Below are positions 10,297-20,430 of a stretch of DNA of 43,515 nt, piece by piece. The stretch's first letter is position 1. The number at the start of each line of letters is the position of its first letter. A program made the translations under genes and the position numbers. A model generated the notes under the pieces. The model was given only the letters and a program-made list of their open reading frames with translations. It was not told where the DNA came from and ran no database searches. The DNA is taken from positions 266,032 to 309,546 of the forward strand of contig JAHNZQ020003150.1 in the NCBI GenBank assembly GCA_019155205.2, written 5' to 3'. The DNA is from Gracilaria vermiculophylla (lineage: Eukaryota > Rhodophyta > Florideophyceae > Gracilariales > Gracilariaceae).

Positions 10297-11271
10297 CTAT
10301 AGAGTTAGAAGAACAATCCCCTGAGACGTAGTACAGTCCATCAGAATTTTACGGGGCACTGCCATGATTCTCAAATTATCGGTGAGGTCGATGGTGTGCG
10401 CTACGTCCGGTAAGAAGAGAATAGCAAATTGTTTTGCAGTCAATGCAGGGATGGAAAAAAGGTTCATTGCGATGTTCGGTGACACTAGCGTGTTGCTCAG
10501 GCTGACGACAGTGTTCCTTCCATAATGGGACAAACTTACGGGCATTACACCGTTATCAGCAGCAGTGCTTTTTGAGTTATCACCAAGTGCGATCGGTACA
10601 TTACATTCACTTCTCTGTGAAAGATGCCTCGGTGATGAGGTCCGGTGAACTGTGGAGCCAGGATGGAGCATTAAAGCATGTTCGTTTCCAGTCCAAGAAG
10701 CCATTGTGCGATGTCGGAGAACTGCAGCACGGTTGTTGGTCCGACTTGGTTTCGATTGAGTATCGTTGCTACTCGGCACGCCTAGATTGCTTCCAATGTC
10801 GCTACCAAGATTCTTTCTGGGTTCCTCAGAAAGTCTGAGTCTTTTCTTAGGATCACTAGGGGTTAAGTAAGATCTGTTGGTTATGTGGTTGTCTTTTCCG
10901 CAGATTGCACATTTTGGTCTTGCGGCCAAAGCCCTTTCTGAAGTGTGTGAGTCAAGAGTTCTAACTTCGTCGAGGAGCCTGGCCGATACACTTTCCCATG
11001 TGGTATTATCCGCAAACAGTGTTCTGATAACCGCACACACAGGGTTTTGTTCTACTGCAGTGACGGAGGCGACCAAAAGTGCACCAGAAAGTTCATCTGG
11101 CAACTTTGACTCCATTGCAGCAAGTTGCTCTATGACGCCAGCCATTTTGTCGATATGGCGTCCCATATTCTGTTTGATATCATAATATCTGAGGTTGACT
11201 AGCTCACACATCTCCGCAATGCGAGAAGCTGTTGATTTTGATGCGAAACGGTAATCCTGTCGTTTCAACAC
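10297..11271 (-). pseudogene. Copia gag-protease remnant, element D
   Basis: A 324-codon open frame. The first 130 residues resemble a copia Gag capsid C-terminus. A zinc knuckle C-A-I-C-G-K-D-N-H-x4-S follows (fourth ligand Cys changed to Ser). The protease has L-H-P-G-S-T where L-D-S-G-A is expected, so the catalytic Asp is lost. The N-S-L-x4-N-L-F-S-I-x-A-L protease tail is present. Its upstream end is abruptly fused to the RNase H of element C at about 11275, so the frame lacks its own start and N-terminus. Confidence 0.75.
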
Positions 11272-11274
11272 CTT

Positions 11275-11882
11275 GTAACCTTTGAGTCCACAATGATCTA
11301 AAGGCCATCATCAACGCCTAGTAGAGATGTAAAAGACTTAGTCAACATCTTTCCTTCGTATATTTCTGCACCGGCGGCCAATGATTCGGCGGATTCAACT
11401 GCCTTGACGGGTTTCCTGGACTCATGTGAACTCCAGGTAATGATATGAATAACGGCATTGTTCTGTAATTTCCCAAAAAGGAGCCCAGCCACGAATCCAA
11501 GCTGTCCATAGTCTTTGGTTCGACTTGCAGCCGAGAAAACAACAACTAAAGTTTTGTACTCAAGGTTTCCAATAGGTCGTGCAAACTTCAGTGATGTACC
11601 CTTCCTCTTCAAGTTTTTGACCATACTTGGCTGCGATAAAAGAGCCTTGACAAGTGGCATAGGACCTTTCTGCTGCAAATACCCAGCGGCGAACACGCAA
11701 AATGGTGACGCTGCGACACCTAACCACTCAATGCTGCTGTTGAGAGATCTGAAAGCTGCCAGTTCGATACTGTTCAAGTGAGAGTCTTGCTCCTTTCGAC
11801 GAATTCGAGATATAGTTGGCTCCTGAAGCCGTCGCATTTTTCCATCTCCATCGATCGTCACTGTCGAATCCTCGGCTTGCAA
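11275..11882 (-). pseudogene. Copia RNase H remnant, element C
   Basis: The 194-codon frame carries V-V-V-F-S-A-A-S-R where F-S-D-A-S is expected (catalytic Asp to Ala). It also has W-S-S-H-E-S-R-K-P-V, then A-E-S-L-A-A-G with the Glu. The frame ends at 11298, with the next block (V-D-S-K-G-Y) readable past that stop before the junction with D. The N-terminal third includes the F-C-V-F-A-A-G-Y-L-Q fragment from the RT-RH connection. Confidence 0.8.
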
Positions 11883-11969
11883 AATGATGAGATCGTAAAA
11901 ATAAATTCTACCAAGGCCATAAACAATCGTCCCCAGCTTGTAGGCCTTGCCATTTTTCTCAATGACGAC

Positions 11970-12748
11970 TTCTAGCTTTTTTTTTCTTCTCTAAACGGAA
12001 TATCGTCCACAACGTTGACGGCAGTGACAGTAACCTTACGATTGTTTTTCAGGTAACATAACTGCGGAACATAAAAAAGTTGCACAAAGCCAAAGCATCT
12101 AAGCACATCGTCACTTAGCCCTTGCCACTTTGCTGCGGCGTTCTCAAGGCCGTAGGCTGCCGATGGTAAGAGCCAGTAGTACTGGTGTCGGGTTTTGTGC
12201 TCTCTCGGCGGGATCACGTAGACATCTCAATTGGATTGTGTCTGTAGAAAGGCACATTTAAAGTCCATCTTCGCCAAGGACCAGCGAAAAATCGTTGCCA
12301 GTGACAACGGAATCCTTATACCAACAGGGTGACAGGTTGCGGTATCGGTCTTCACTGTCAGTACATCTTTGTGACGATCCTTGTTACCATGAACTGCAAT
12401 CCTCCTCTTTAGAGTGAGAGAATCGTCATCGCACTGCTTGACCTTGTAGAGGATGTGGCATGTGACGATGTTGGCATCGTGCGGAACGTTGGAAACTGCT
12501 ACGTCGCGCACGGTCTTTTTGAACGACTTTTCTTCTCTCTGATAGGCGTTCTCTGCTGCATACCGCGGTAACCCTTGGGGCTGATTTAACATATACTCCT
12601 CGGTACCGAATGCCTTGAAGTCCTCATTGATAAGTTTCTTTTCCAAACTTTTGAGTTCGTCCCCTGGCAAAAGCTGTACTTGTGCCCCTTCTAGTTGAAG
12701 AGGGACCTGTATGTGGTTTGTCTTGGTGGTTTCTCCTGAGTCGTCCAC
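11970..12748 (-). pseudogene. Copia reverse transcriptase remnant, element C
   Basis: Frame 12748-12227 has I-A-V-H-G-N-K-D-R-H-K-D, L-S-L-A-T-I and K-M-D-F-K-C-A-F-L-Q-T, which contains the first catalytic Asp. A stop (12227) interrupts it. The next frame (12217-11972) has A-A-Y-G-L-E-N-A-A-A-K-W-Q and the active-site pair in N-V-V-D-D-I. The H-G-N-x-D form and the xVDD active site place it with element E rather than D. Confidence 0.8.
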
Positions 12749-12972
12749 GTGGTTTCATACTTCGTCCTCAGGTCTAGTACTTCTTTATCTCCACCATCGT
12801 AGAGTATTGAGTACTTACCAGACTTCACGTCGTGCTTCTCTACTGTTCTCTTGTAAAACTGCTTATCGATCGGTCAATATACCTGGATTTTATCGCCAAC
12901 CACTGGGAAATTAGGGCCAAGGCTTTCCGGTTCATCTTCGGTCAGCATTCTCTTTTCCGTGTACCAGCCTTC

Positions 12973-13317
12973 CTATTTTGCACTGTTCTCAGAATTGTTC
13001 ATCAGACGTTCTACAACCTCTTCCAAGTTTCTTTCTAATTCATTTAATGCATCTTGCACAGCAGAAACTAGCTCATTACTCCAAATAGCCGGTCTGACGT
13101 CCCCGATAGAAGCGGAAAATTTTCTCTTCTTCGATCCTGGGACTGTCACAGTCCTGTTTGCAATATCATACTCCAGCACAGGCTTGTTGGTTGACCATTT
13201 TCCCCACTTATTGTGCAGGTGTTTTAAAAAGATCTGAACCATGGCACCTACAGCGACAGTAACCTCCTCGATGGCCTTAGAACGAAAGATTAGTGTCAAC
13301 TTTCTCTTCGCGGACAA
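12973..13317 (-). pseudogene. Copia integrase C-terminal domain, element C
   Basis: A 114-codon frame matching the domain after the catalytic core: G-A-M-V-Q-I-F-L-K, W-S-T-N-K-P-V-L-E-Y-D, T-V-T-V-P-G-S, D-V-R-P-A-I. The same block recurs in E. It is separated from the core ORF by stops between 13318 and 13547; the linker between 12749 and 12972 is also degenerate. Confidence 0.7.
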
Positions 13318-13547
13318 GGTCTGAAGTGCATCGACGAGGTCTTGAGATACCAGTCTCGGAATGGTTCAGGATTCGATAGGCCTAGCGTATCCTTTGGCCA
13401 ATTCCTCTGCTGAGAGTGTGTCGCTTCCGTAAAGGGCAATCGAGATTCGGATTGCTTGCTGAATGTACATAGCGTTTGGCCAGTCCTTTGACTCTCTATT
13501 TGAGCCTCCTTAAGTCGTATAAATACATCTCTGATTATTCTGTGCTT

Positions 13548-14465
13548 TTATTCTAGCACTTTCTTGTTATGCCTACGGGGTGGCAACGGTCTTGTATCTA
13601 TGTTGGGAATTTCCAAGTACTTCAGAAAAGTAGTATTCTTGAATCCAGGATCGTAAGTAACCACCTTTGGCTGCCAAAGGGGTGTTATCCAATGCGCATC
13701 AAAAACTTGAATCGCTTTTTTCATCGACGTATCTTCATCAGAAGCACCAACAAAATAACGTGAGGCTGTGTCCATGATGTGCATTAGGCAGTGTTGCTCC
13801 AAGAATATGTGGTTTACGGACACTACATCATTGAATGACCGGGTCATGTTGCTAAGAGATACCTTACTGGTCTTTTTTGGCTTAGACATTGTGTTGCATG
13901 CTGTGCAACGCTCCAAAGCAGCCTGTAGGTACTTATCCACTTGGTAGTTCCATAAGCTGTTTCGTTCTAGTAGTACCCGAATGTCTGTGTAGCTGGAATG
14001 CCCGCAGATGTGCTTGCGGACATTGCATACGATCTTCCTGACATCTTTCCATGCTAAGTCGCTCAAATTTATTTCAATGCTTGCAGAAGCAGAGAAAAAT
14101 TTTGTCTGGTTTTCCGGAGACAGCGTACCGTTTCTATAGGTCAGTGCAGAATGGGGCACGTAGGTGTGCATGTCTTTATCTACTAGACTGATGCTTCCTT
14201 TCTGCTTACTATTTGAGTCCGATGGAAGTACCAACTTGTTCTGGTTAGCGTGCAGGATGTCGCAATAGCTCGTGAGGTTCCCTCCGATGACCCATTGAGA
14301 CGAGCCTTCAATAACAAGATGCGTTATTTGCACAGTGCCCCCTTCGTCCGTCTGCGCCTCAAACACTACCGACCCTAGGATTCTCTTCGCTTTGCTCTTC
14401 TGCTCGCCCCTTCCGTACTGCCAGTATCGACGATGGGGCACGGAGTCGGACAGCGGGCCTAACAC
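13548..14465 (-). pseudogene. Copia protease end and integrase zinc/core, element C
   Basis: A 305-codon open frame. Residues 30-85 match the second half of a retropepsin (S-S-Q-W-V-I-G-G-N flap-side motif). His152, His156, Cys187 and Cys190 form the HHCC zinc site. In the core, Asn218 replaces the first catalytic Asp (V-S-V-N-H), Asp272 is kept (T-Y-D-P-G-F), and the catalytic Glu is the last residue before the stop (N-K-K-V-L-E). The missing Asp makes it inactive even though the frame is open. Confidence 0.8.
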
Positions 14466-14471
14466 ACCGTT

Positions 14472-15458
14472 TCATTTTGGACAAACGATATGACAGACTA
14501 GTTTCAGTTCAACGGAGCAGATTCCACTGTACTGTGCCCCATCATCCAGCAAGGGGCCTTCGAACCCCCCCAAGGTGTTCAGCTCGTTGCTTCCTTCGCC
14601 AAGAGTAGCCATGTTAAGCCGTACTACATTCCATTCGGATTCCTGTCCGGTTGCTGTAGAATCCAGAGATTGTGCTCCAGGCTTGAGCGACACATCCTCG
14701 AGATGGTCATCCTTCCAGTGTCCAAACTTCTTACATTTCTGACACTTCGTACTGCTCTTGAGTCTTGCAATCTGCTCTGGGATTTTACGGGACTTTTTGC
14801 CATTTCTGGACCGTTTCTCTGCTGACCCAGTACCACGGTCCACGTAGTGCGCAACATTACTGGGGATCGTTCGAGGCGACTGCTCTGACCCTTGGTTACG
14901 CACCTTGTCACACTGCCTCAGTACAGATGCGAAAGCATCGTACGATATCGATTTAAGGTAGTCCGTAGTTGGCGACGAAGATGTAAAGATAGAGTCCTTC
15001 GGAGCGGCGTTGGCCAATACAGAAACTTATTGATTGCTGTCCACGTCCGCATTAGCCAAAAGAGTAAAGACGACTGGAGAATCTGATAGTCTAGCCTCCG
15101 GTCCATGCGCGTTTAATCGAGAAACTTGAGCCTAAAACCTTCACCCGAAGTTCTCCAAACTCGCATTACTGTTTTTTTTTGGAGTTCAATAGTCCCATAA
15201 AGTTTTGGAAAACATCCGAAAGACCAGCAAGGATATCTCTTTTATATAAGGCGTGCACAATTGCTTCCGTGCCCTTCTCTGAGCGAATCGTACTGTCCGG
15301 AATAGCATTTCACAGATTGCAAGCTCTTCCATACAATTGAGAATGCAACATGATGCCGCGCGCCTGCTTTGGAATCTTGTTGCTATTAGAGTCGGCGAGC
15401 ATTTCTTGAAAAGCTTCCCACAATGATACGGTTGCCGCATATTGTTCCTGATTTCCAC
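14472..15458 (-). pseudogene. Copia gag remnant, element C
   Basis: Two frames. 15458-15186 gives the capsid N-terminal part. After stops around 15180-15030, 15017-14472 gives the C-terminal part with zinc motif C-Q-K-C-x4-H-x4-H near residue 95 (His as fourth ligand). It then runs into the protease start, where D-D-G-A replaces D-S/T-G-A. A strong N-A-A-P-K-D-S-I block joins the two halves. Confidence 0.7.
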
Positions 15459-15530
15459 GACCGTCTGTCCACGGAACGCTTCTGATATCTCACGAGAAAC
15501 GGGGCCTAGACGGCAGCTGAATAGAGCTTT

Positions 15531-15543
15531 CTAGGCCCATACC
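15531..15543 (-). promoter_or_regulatory. Half-tRNA-iMet primer-binding site of copia C (degenerate)
   Basis: The minus strand reads GGTATGGGCCTAG, differing by one deleted T and one base from GGTTATGGGCCCAG. That sequence is complementary to the anticodon arm of initiator tRNA-Met, the primer site known from Drosophila copia. It lies between the gag frame and the LTR remnant, as expected. Confidence 0.65.
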
Positions 15544-15882
15544 TATTAAATTTTGAAGGTTAAAAACTGCGCCTGGTACTCGACAAAGTGTTTACTGGTT
15601 CGATCTACCTGTCTCTTAAGTCAGAGCTACCTGCAGTCGGTACTTGCATTTTTAAACTATTATACGCGCGCAACTCTCCACGGACTGTCTCATTATGAGC
15701 CTCAGAGAGTGCTCTAGGCTCTCTTAGCCATGCTAAGATTACGTGTTCGTGAGAACGGTGCTCTGCTGGTAGTGTACCTGACGTTGCGTGGCAAAACGAC
15801 ATTGCATCTGCTAACACATACAAAATTTGCCACTCTTGTGCTAGCCAAAAAATTCTGAGTCATTAATTTCCATAGTAACATA
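15544..15882 (-). repeat. 5' LTR remnant of copia C
   Basis: About 340 bp upstream (minus strand) of the primer site. The outer end at about 15882 reads TGTTACTATGG on the minus strand, a plausible TGTT start. There is no partner LTR in the window, so this is inferred from position. Confidence 0.45.
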
Positions 15883-15894
15883 CGTTATAAAGCG

Positions 15895-17345
15895 CAAAGC
15901 TCCCGCACATTGGTACTGAGTAGCGTTGCCAGGCACTATGCTAATCCTTCATTCAGTAAACAGTTTTTAAACCCAATCTTGGATACTTCACAGAAGATTT
16001 GAGCAACTCTTTCTTGGCAAACGCAAGAATAGCACGATGAGGGCGCGATTTGGGCAGCGTTGCGTGCGAAAAGTTGAGGCGGGAAATGCGCCGAGAGAGC
16101 GTTGCTGTAGAAATGGAAAGGACACGCGAGAGATGCGCTGGTCTCGAGAGCCTTCGGCCGCCTTAAACGCACTCCGACTATGCGGCGCCCACGCCATAAC
16201 CACTTTAGGTGAAAGTACACGGGGTGGGATATATTGCTTTCAAACAGCCTGTGATACGATTTCACTCTGCGTAAGGATGCTCTGTGCCATGCTCCATCCA
16301 AGAAGGCAGCTGTTAATGAATGTCGAGGTCTGCACGAGCGTTGGCAGCGATAGCAAATATGGAGAGTGACACAGGGAGCCCGCGCGCGTAGCAGTGAAAG
16401 ATTGAGAACACTCACGGCGTCTACTGCCCTCCAGCGCTGGTCGACCACGTGCACGCAGGTTTGTTTTATAAGGATGTACCCGGGCAGTCAGCCGTCCAGG
16501 GAATAATAGAATGAAGGTCACGTCCAGACACAGCTACTCAACCAGCATTAGATAAACTGGAGTATCGGGTTCATAATCCAGTTTATGAATGCGGCGCAGG
16601 CCTTACCGGATCGGACAGGTCCACCCGCACCTAGCGAATGGAGTTTATCGGAGTGTTAATCAAGACCGCAAGGCTAAGACGAGCGTGTCCGAACAATTCG
16701 CAAGTGCGTCGTATGTCTCATAGTGTAGGACCATGCGCGCGCGCGCAGACATTCGCTATGCCGTGCACGCATATTGACAAGGTCAAAACAGAGGCATTTG
16801 CACACAGGCTCGCCGCAATGAACCACGCGTGCCAGCACTCCATGGAACCGCTCGGCGCGCACGCGCTCTCCGCCGTACAGAATTCTCCGTTGGCAAAGAT
16901 TGACAGTAGCAAAGAGGCGAAGACAGCCAAAGACTGAGATGGACGGGGCACTGGTCGTTCGAAGACGCTCGCCCATCGTACGCAGTAGAGAAGCGGTTTT
17001 GTAGCCCAGGTTTTGACAAGCGTCATTCTTCGTGGACGCAGTGCCCGCCAGCGCAAAGTGACGATGACGCGATGAACTAAACTTGTTTGTACCGCATCTG
17101 GTATCACTAGGAGATGGCCGTCGGTGCGCGTGAGGGCGCTGTTTGCCGCTGCATGTCAATACTTCGCCTGTGTTCGTTTCAGACTGGGGTCGCACCACAA
17201 TGTGCACAGCATTGCGTGTTGTGTCGTGTTCAAACCATTCTTTTGGGTGCACCCAATGGTGCGAGGTGCGACGTGACGCGTTGCACTTCGTGTGCGCGCA
17301 TATGCGGGCGGGCCTTATACTTCCACAGCACATGCACACCTTATT
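15895..17345. repeat. Large dispersed repeat R2, copy a
   Basis: This about 1.45-kb GC-rich block aligns, with roughly a fifth or more of bases changed, to 41857-43265. Shared landmarks are CGCAAAGCTCCCG at the left end, TTTGGGCAGCGTTGCGTGCG (near 16055 and 42025), GGTCGAC-ACGTGCACG (near 16440 and 42340), GTACCCGGG-AGTCAGCC, and the GCGCGCGC run near 16740. Similarity stops near 17345. Reading frames on both strands are Arg/Ser/Ala-rich and not conserved in frame between copies, so I see no gene. Class of repeat unknown. Confidence 0.75.
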
Positions 17346-17889
17346 GTAGAAATGTGTAGAATCATCTTAATTGAAGAATATAACTAGAGAGATGTGGAAG
17401 CCTCTGCAAGGTTCTAAAAAAGAACATGATTTGCGTTTTTAATGTTTTGTTAAAGAAAAGATATAAAGCGTTACGATATGATAGAAGTAGTATGGAACAC
17501 TATATGAGCAGAGTTCATGCTCTGAAGTTGACACAAGATAGAATTCAATCCAAGTGTTCCGGACAAAAGGATGATTGCGTTCATTGAAGTCTATCCATAA
17601 AAAAAACTGCGCATTGTACATGAGGTTATGGGCCCAGCCTACGCACGAGCTATATGTGGTCAAGAGTACAACAATTTTGTAGAAAAGCTTTCAGTGAAGC
17701 GCAGAACCAACGTCGTGGAAGTTTATCAAAGTTAAAATATCGAAAAAGCTATCAACGAAGCCATCGGAGAAGCCCATTAATTTTGAAAACTACGGCACTC
17801 TACTAGAGCAGGGCAGAGAAAATCGTTCGGAAACCAGATTTTCGTAGAATCCAAAACGAATCAAAAAGATCCCGAACTTGCTGTCCTGC
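17346..17889 (+). pseudogene. Orphan retroelement-like coding remnant
   Basis: The plus-strand reading from about 17550 to 17880, with stops, looks protein-like (K-R-R-T-N-V-V-E-V-Y-Q, C-G-Q-E-Y-N-N-F-V-E-K-L, A-I-N-E-A-I-G-E-A). I cannot assign it to a domain. At 17624-17637 it contains an exact GGTTATGGGCCCAG, the same motif used as primer site by other elements here. It may be part of an older element into which E inserted at 17890. Confidence 0.35.
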
Positions 17890-18158
17890 TGTAAGACGTG
17901 GAGCTCGCAGTGGAGTACGAGAACACTTAATTCGAAGACGTACAAACGTCAACGGCCACAGATGAGATGACAGCCATATGCGAAAGAGCGCAAGACAGAA
18001 GTAACGACTGATGAATAAAGAGAGAACAATCGATGCGAAGACGAATGAACCCCAAGGAAGCAACGCAGGCACATTTGTCCTGAAAATCCTGAAGACGAGT
18101 CACACCAAATACTCAGACGGCCCTCAGTCAAATGGACCGACGATTACGCTCGTCAAAA
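17890..18158 (+). repeat. 5' LTR of copia E
   Basis: It begins TGTAAGACGTGGAG and ends near CGTCA (18155), with up to three further A before the primer site. It aligns with 24293-24558 over its full 266 bp, at roughly 85% by eye. Shared blocks include AGATGAGATGACAGCCATATG and GAACAATCGATGCG. Confidence 0.85.
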
Positions 18159-18172
18159 AGCTATGAGCCCAG
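18159..18172 (+). promoter_or_regulatory. Half-tRNA-iMet primer-binding site of copia E (degenerate)
   Basis: AGCTATGAGCCCAG matches GGTTATGGGCCCAG at 11 of 14 positions and lies directly behind the 5' LTR. It implies priming of minus-strand DNA by an internal fragment of initiator tRNA-Met. Confidence 0.65.
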
Positions 18173-18276
18173 GGGACCTGAGCTCTTAAACTTTTGCAAG
18201 AAATTCTACCTGTGCACCCACTTTCCTTACTAACGTTACTGCCAAAGTTCAGTATCGAAAGACACTGTGCACTTGT

Positions 18277-19272
18277 ATGAGAATGATGGTCACGTTTGCA
18301 GAAGTGGACTCTAAGGTAAAAGTAATATGTCGTGGTGCAGGTCATTTGAAATATTTGGCTCGTGAGGCACTGGTACAAGAGAGGCTCAGTCAACCAGAAA
18401 CATCAGGCAAACTCTTCTTTGTCTTACACGAATCAGACTCCGGAAATGAAAACATGTTTAAAGCTATCCTTCAGATAATCGATCGAGATAGTCCAGCCGA
18501 GATCGTGAAACGAGAAGTTGATTTGCTCTCCAACATACACACCTGTCAGCGTGAGGTTGAAGAAACTGTATCTTCTTTTGACGCAAAGATTCAGTATGCT
18601 GTGGCGATGTACACATATCATACACTGAAAATGAATGAGACCTACATAAGACAGTTCGTTATACTGATGCTTCGCAATGAAAAACTGATCCCAGATACTA
18701 TGAACGCCTTGATCTTCCGGTTAAATGACAAAGACAGGTTTGTAATAGATACTAGAACAATGCCCCTCATGTTCTCAAGCAAGGAGTTGAAAAACCTAAA
18801 CAAGGTTATCTTTGAAAAAGAGGATGCAAAATACATACGGGAGAAGATCATGGAGCTTCAAAAGAAACTTGAAGACGAGAGAAAGACTAGCGTTTTCGTG
18901 ATTATCATAAAGCGTGCGGTTTCCTTACTTGTTAATGTCCGAGCTTCTACCAATGAAACGACGAAGAGCCACGAGCAGCTAATAATTCCAAAGACAATGC
19001 TAGGCAAGCAAAGAGATTTTAAGACACCCAAACGCCATGAATACATTACAAATATGAAAGAAGAGACCCCTTGTAAAGCCCGTAGAGGAACGGGACACTG
19101 GTTGAAAGAAGGTGACATATGCCGAGCGATACTGAGGATCACAAAGAAAACTCGTATTTTTTTAATGGAACAAGAGGGCAAACTCGTGAGCACAAAATCA
19201 CCAGAGAGTAAAGAACGAAAGACAGTGGTAGAGTCGAGGTTGACCATTTTTAAATCGCTTTTTCTTCAGTGA
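18277..19272 (+). CDS. Copia E Gag
   Basis: A 331-codon ORF, open despite damage elsewhere in E. Residues 60-200 resemble a copia capsid. A Lys/Glu-rich, probably helical segment follows (about 180-205). The zinc motif reads C-K-A-R-x4-H-W-L-K-E-x3-C starting at Cys266; the second ligand is Arg instead of Cys, so zinc binding is doubtful. The ORF overlaps the next one by 4 bp in another frame. Gag would form the particle and bind RNA. The start is the first ATG of the open frame, about 105 bp after the primer site. Confidence 0.65.
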   Translation: MRMMVTFAEVDSKVKVICRGAGHLKYLAREALVQERLSQPETSGKLFFVLHESDSGNENMFKAILQIIDRDSPAEIVKREVDLLSNIHTCQREVEETVSSFDAKIQYAVAMYTYHTLKMNETYIRQFVILMLRNEKLIPDTMNALIFRLNDKDRFVIDTRTMPLMFSSKELKNLNKVIFEKEDAKYIREKIMELQKKLEDERKTSVFVIIIKRAVSLLVNVRASTNETTKSHEQLIIPKTMLGKQRDFKTPKRHEYITNMKEETPCKARRGTGHWLKEGDICRAILRITKKTRIFLMEQEGKLVSTKSPESKERKTVVESRLTIFKSLFLQ

Positions 19273-19730
19273 GATCTGATGCGCCCCGCCCAGATCACAA
19301 TACTATATTAGACAAAAGAACCCCGATCTCCACAGAAGAAATCGAAAATGCAGCTGAGCTTTGCGATGCTCATGGAATTCTCCTTGAACCTGAACCCCCT
19401 TGCACATACTATAATCGAAAATGGGGGCACAATGGTGCAGGGGCAAATCCCATTGTATGCACATGGAAATTGGTAGTCAATGACGTAAATGGGAAACCAA
19501 CACCTATCCCATTCGACCTGGTGAAAGGAGGATCACCGCTGATGTTAGGCTTCGATCTGAAAAGATACTGCGAAACAATCAATCTTGAATCACAGAGAGT
19601 TTTCCGTATGCCCAGGCCAACGGACACGAGCCAAAGAGTGTTTCACACTTACATACTGCCTGAAGATATGAATACAGCAAAAAAGAACGCCTGCGCTGGG
19701 AGATATTGCCACAATATATATCGACAATGA
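19269..19730 (+). pseudogene. Copia E protease region
   Basis: A 153-codon frame. Near residue 14 it reads I-L-D-K-R-T-P-I-S-T, aligned with a retropepsin L-D-T/S-G motif in which the Gly is changed. Further on, P-L-M-L-G-F-D-L-K-R-Y fits the hydrophobic I/L-L-G flap-end motif of retropepsins, and N-I-D/N-L-E-S-Q-R follows. A frameshift near 19710 separates it from the integrase zinc region. Confidence 0.55.
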
Positions 19731-19935
19731 AATCCTTGCTCGGTAATACTGGATGCAGAATGAATACCAACACAGTGAAAAAGATAGATAGATTCACACA
19801 CGCTCCCGCGGACGAGATGAAGTCAATCTTGTCAAACACTGTAATGCTCGATGACACACTTTATGAAGTGTGTAACAATTTTTGCGAGTGCTGGTGACAT
19901 ATGTATGAATGGTGGGTTGAAAGATGAGAGACAGG

Positions 19936-20250
19936 CTTCTCCTTTCACCCTAAATATTTCCTCTCCCCTCCCATTATTTGCATTAGTATTTCCTCTCCTC
20001 CTCTCCCACTACGTATTCATGCCTCTCCTGGAATTTCCTTTCATTTACTCTCCTACATCTATGAAATAATTGCGTTGCTGAAGTGTATATAAACTCTAGA
20101 CTCATTGCAAGAAAGAGGCATCTAAATAAACAACTACCTCGTACACAAGGTGTACTGCCTACATGACTTCTGTCCAAGGCAAATTGTGTCGTTCAATTCC
20201 ATCTTTGTCGACCAATTCATAATATGTGTATTTCTGGGAAGACACGCATA
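19936..20250. mobile_element. Short insertion in copia E integrase, possibly a solo LTR
   Basis: Integrase coding stops after N-G-G-L-K (about 19930) and resumes at K-K-V-F-M-S-H-M-N-E (about 20255). The intervening 300 bp or so is non-coding. It has a pyrimidine-rich stretch (19950-20030), a TATA box (GTATATAAAC near 20084) and AATAAA (near 20124). TATA plus polyadenylation signal in 300 bp suggests an LTR, but I cannot fix its ends or find a clear target duplication. Confidence 0.4.
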
Positions 20251-20430
20251 ACGCAAGAAGGTTTTTATGAGCCACATGAACGAAGTATTCAATCCTTTCG
20301 TACAAACAGACTTCATGATAGTCTATGTGAACGACGATAAGTACAAAGTGCTGCATATAATGGATTGTGGAACCGATTACTGCGAACAAGTAATTGCTCG
20401 CAAAAAAGATGCCCAATACATGTCCAATAT

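Larger units (their letters stand above)
7310..11274 (-). mobile_element. Ty1/copia retrotransposon D, decayed, 5' end lost
   Basis: Minus-strand order is gag-protease (11271-10297), integrase (about 10230-9320), RT (9299-8200), RNase H (8040-7532), polypurine tract (near 7520-7510) and an LTR remnant to about 7320. Integrase before RT defines Ty1/copia. The 5' LTR and leader are missing: the gag frame begins immediately after the RNase H frame of element C. Confidence 0.8.
11275..15882 (-). mobile_element. Ty1/copia retrotransposon C, decayed, 3' LTR missing
   Basis: Minus-strand order is LTR remnant (15882-15544), primer site (15543-15531), gag (15458-14550), protease/integrase (14465-12973), RT (12748-11970) and RNase H (11882-11275). 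It belongs to a different copia lineage from D: the RT active site is V-D-D without the usual Tyr, and the RH and IN motifs match element E better. The 3' LTR is absent because the RNase H runs straight into gag of D. Confidence 0.8.

Noticed and set aside
15936..17359. Several 60-220-codon ORFs on both strands of R2 copy a (similar ones in copy b).
   Set aside because: Frames are not conserved between the two copies although the DNA is; composition is Arg/Ser/Ala-rich. No support for coding.
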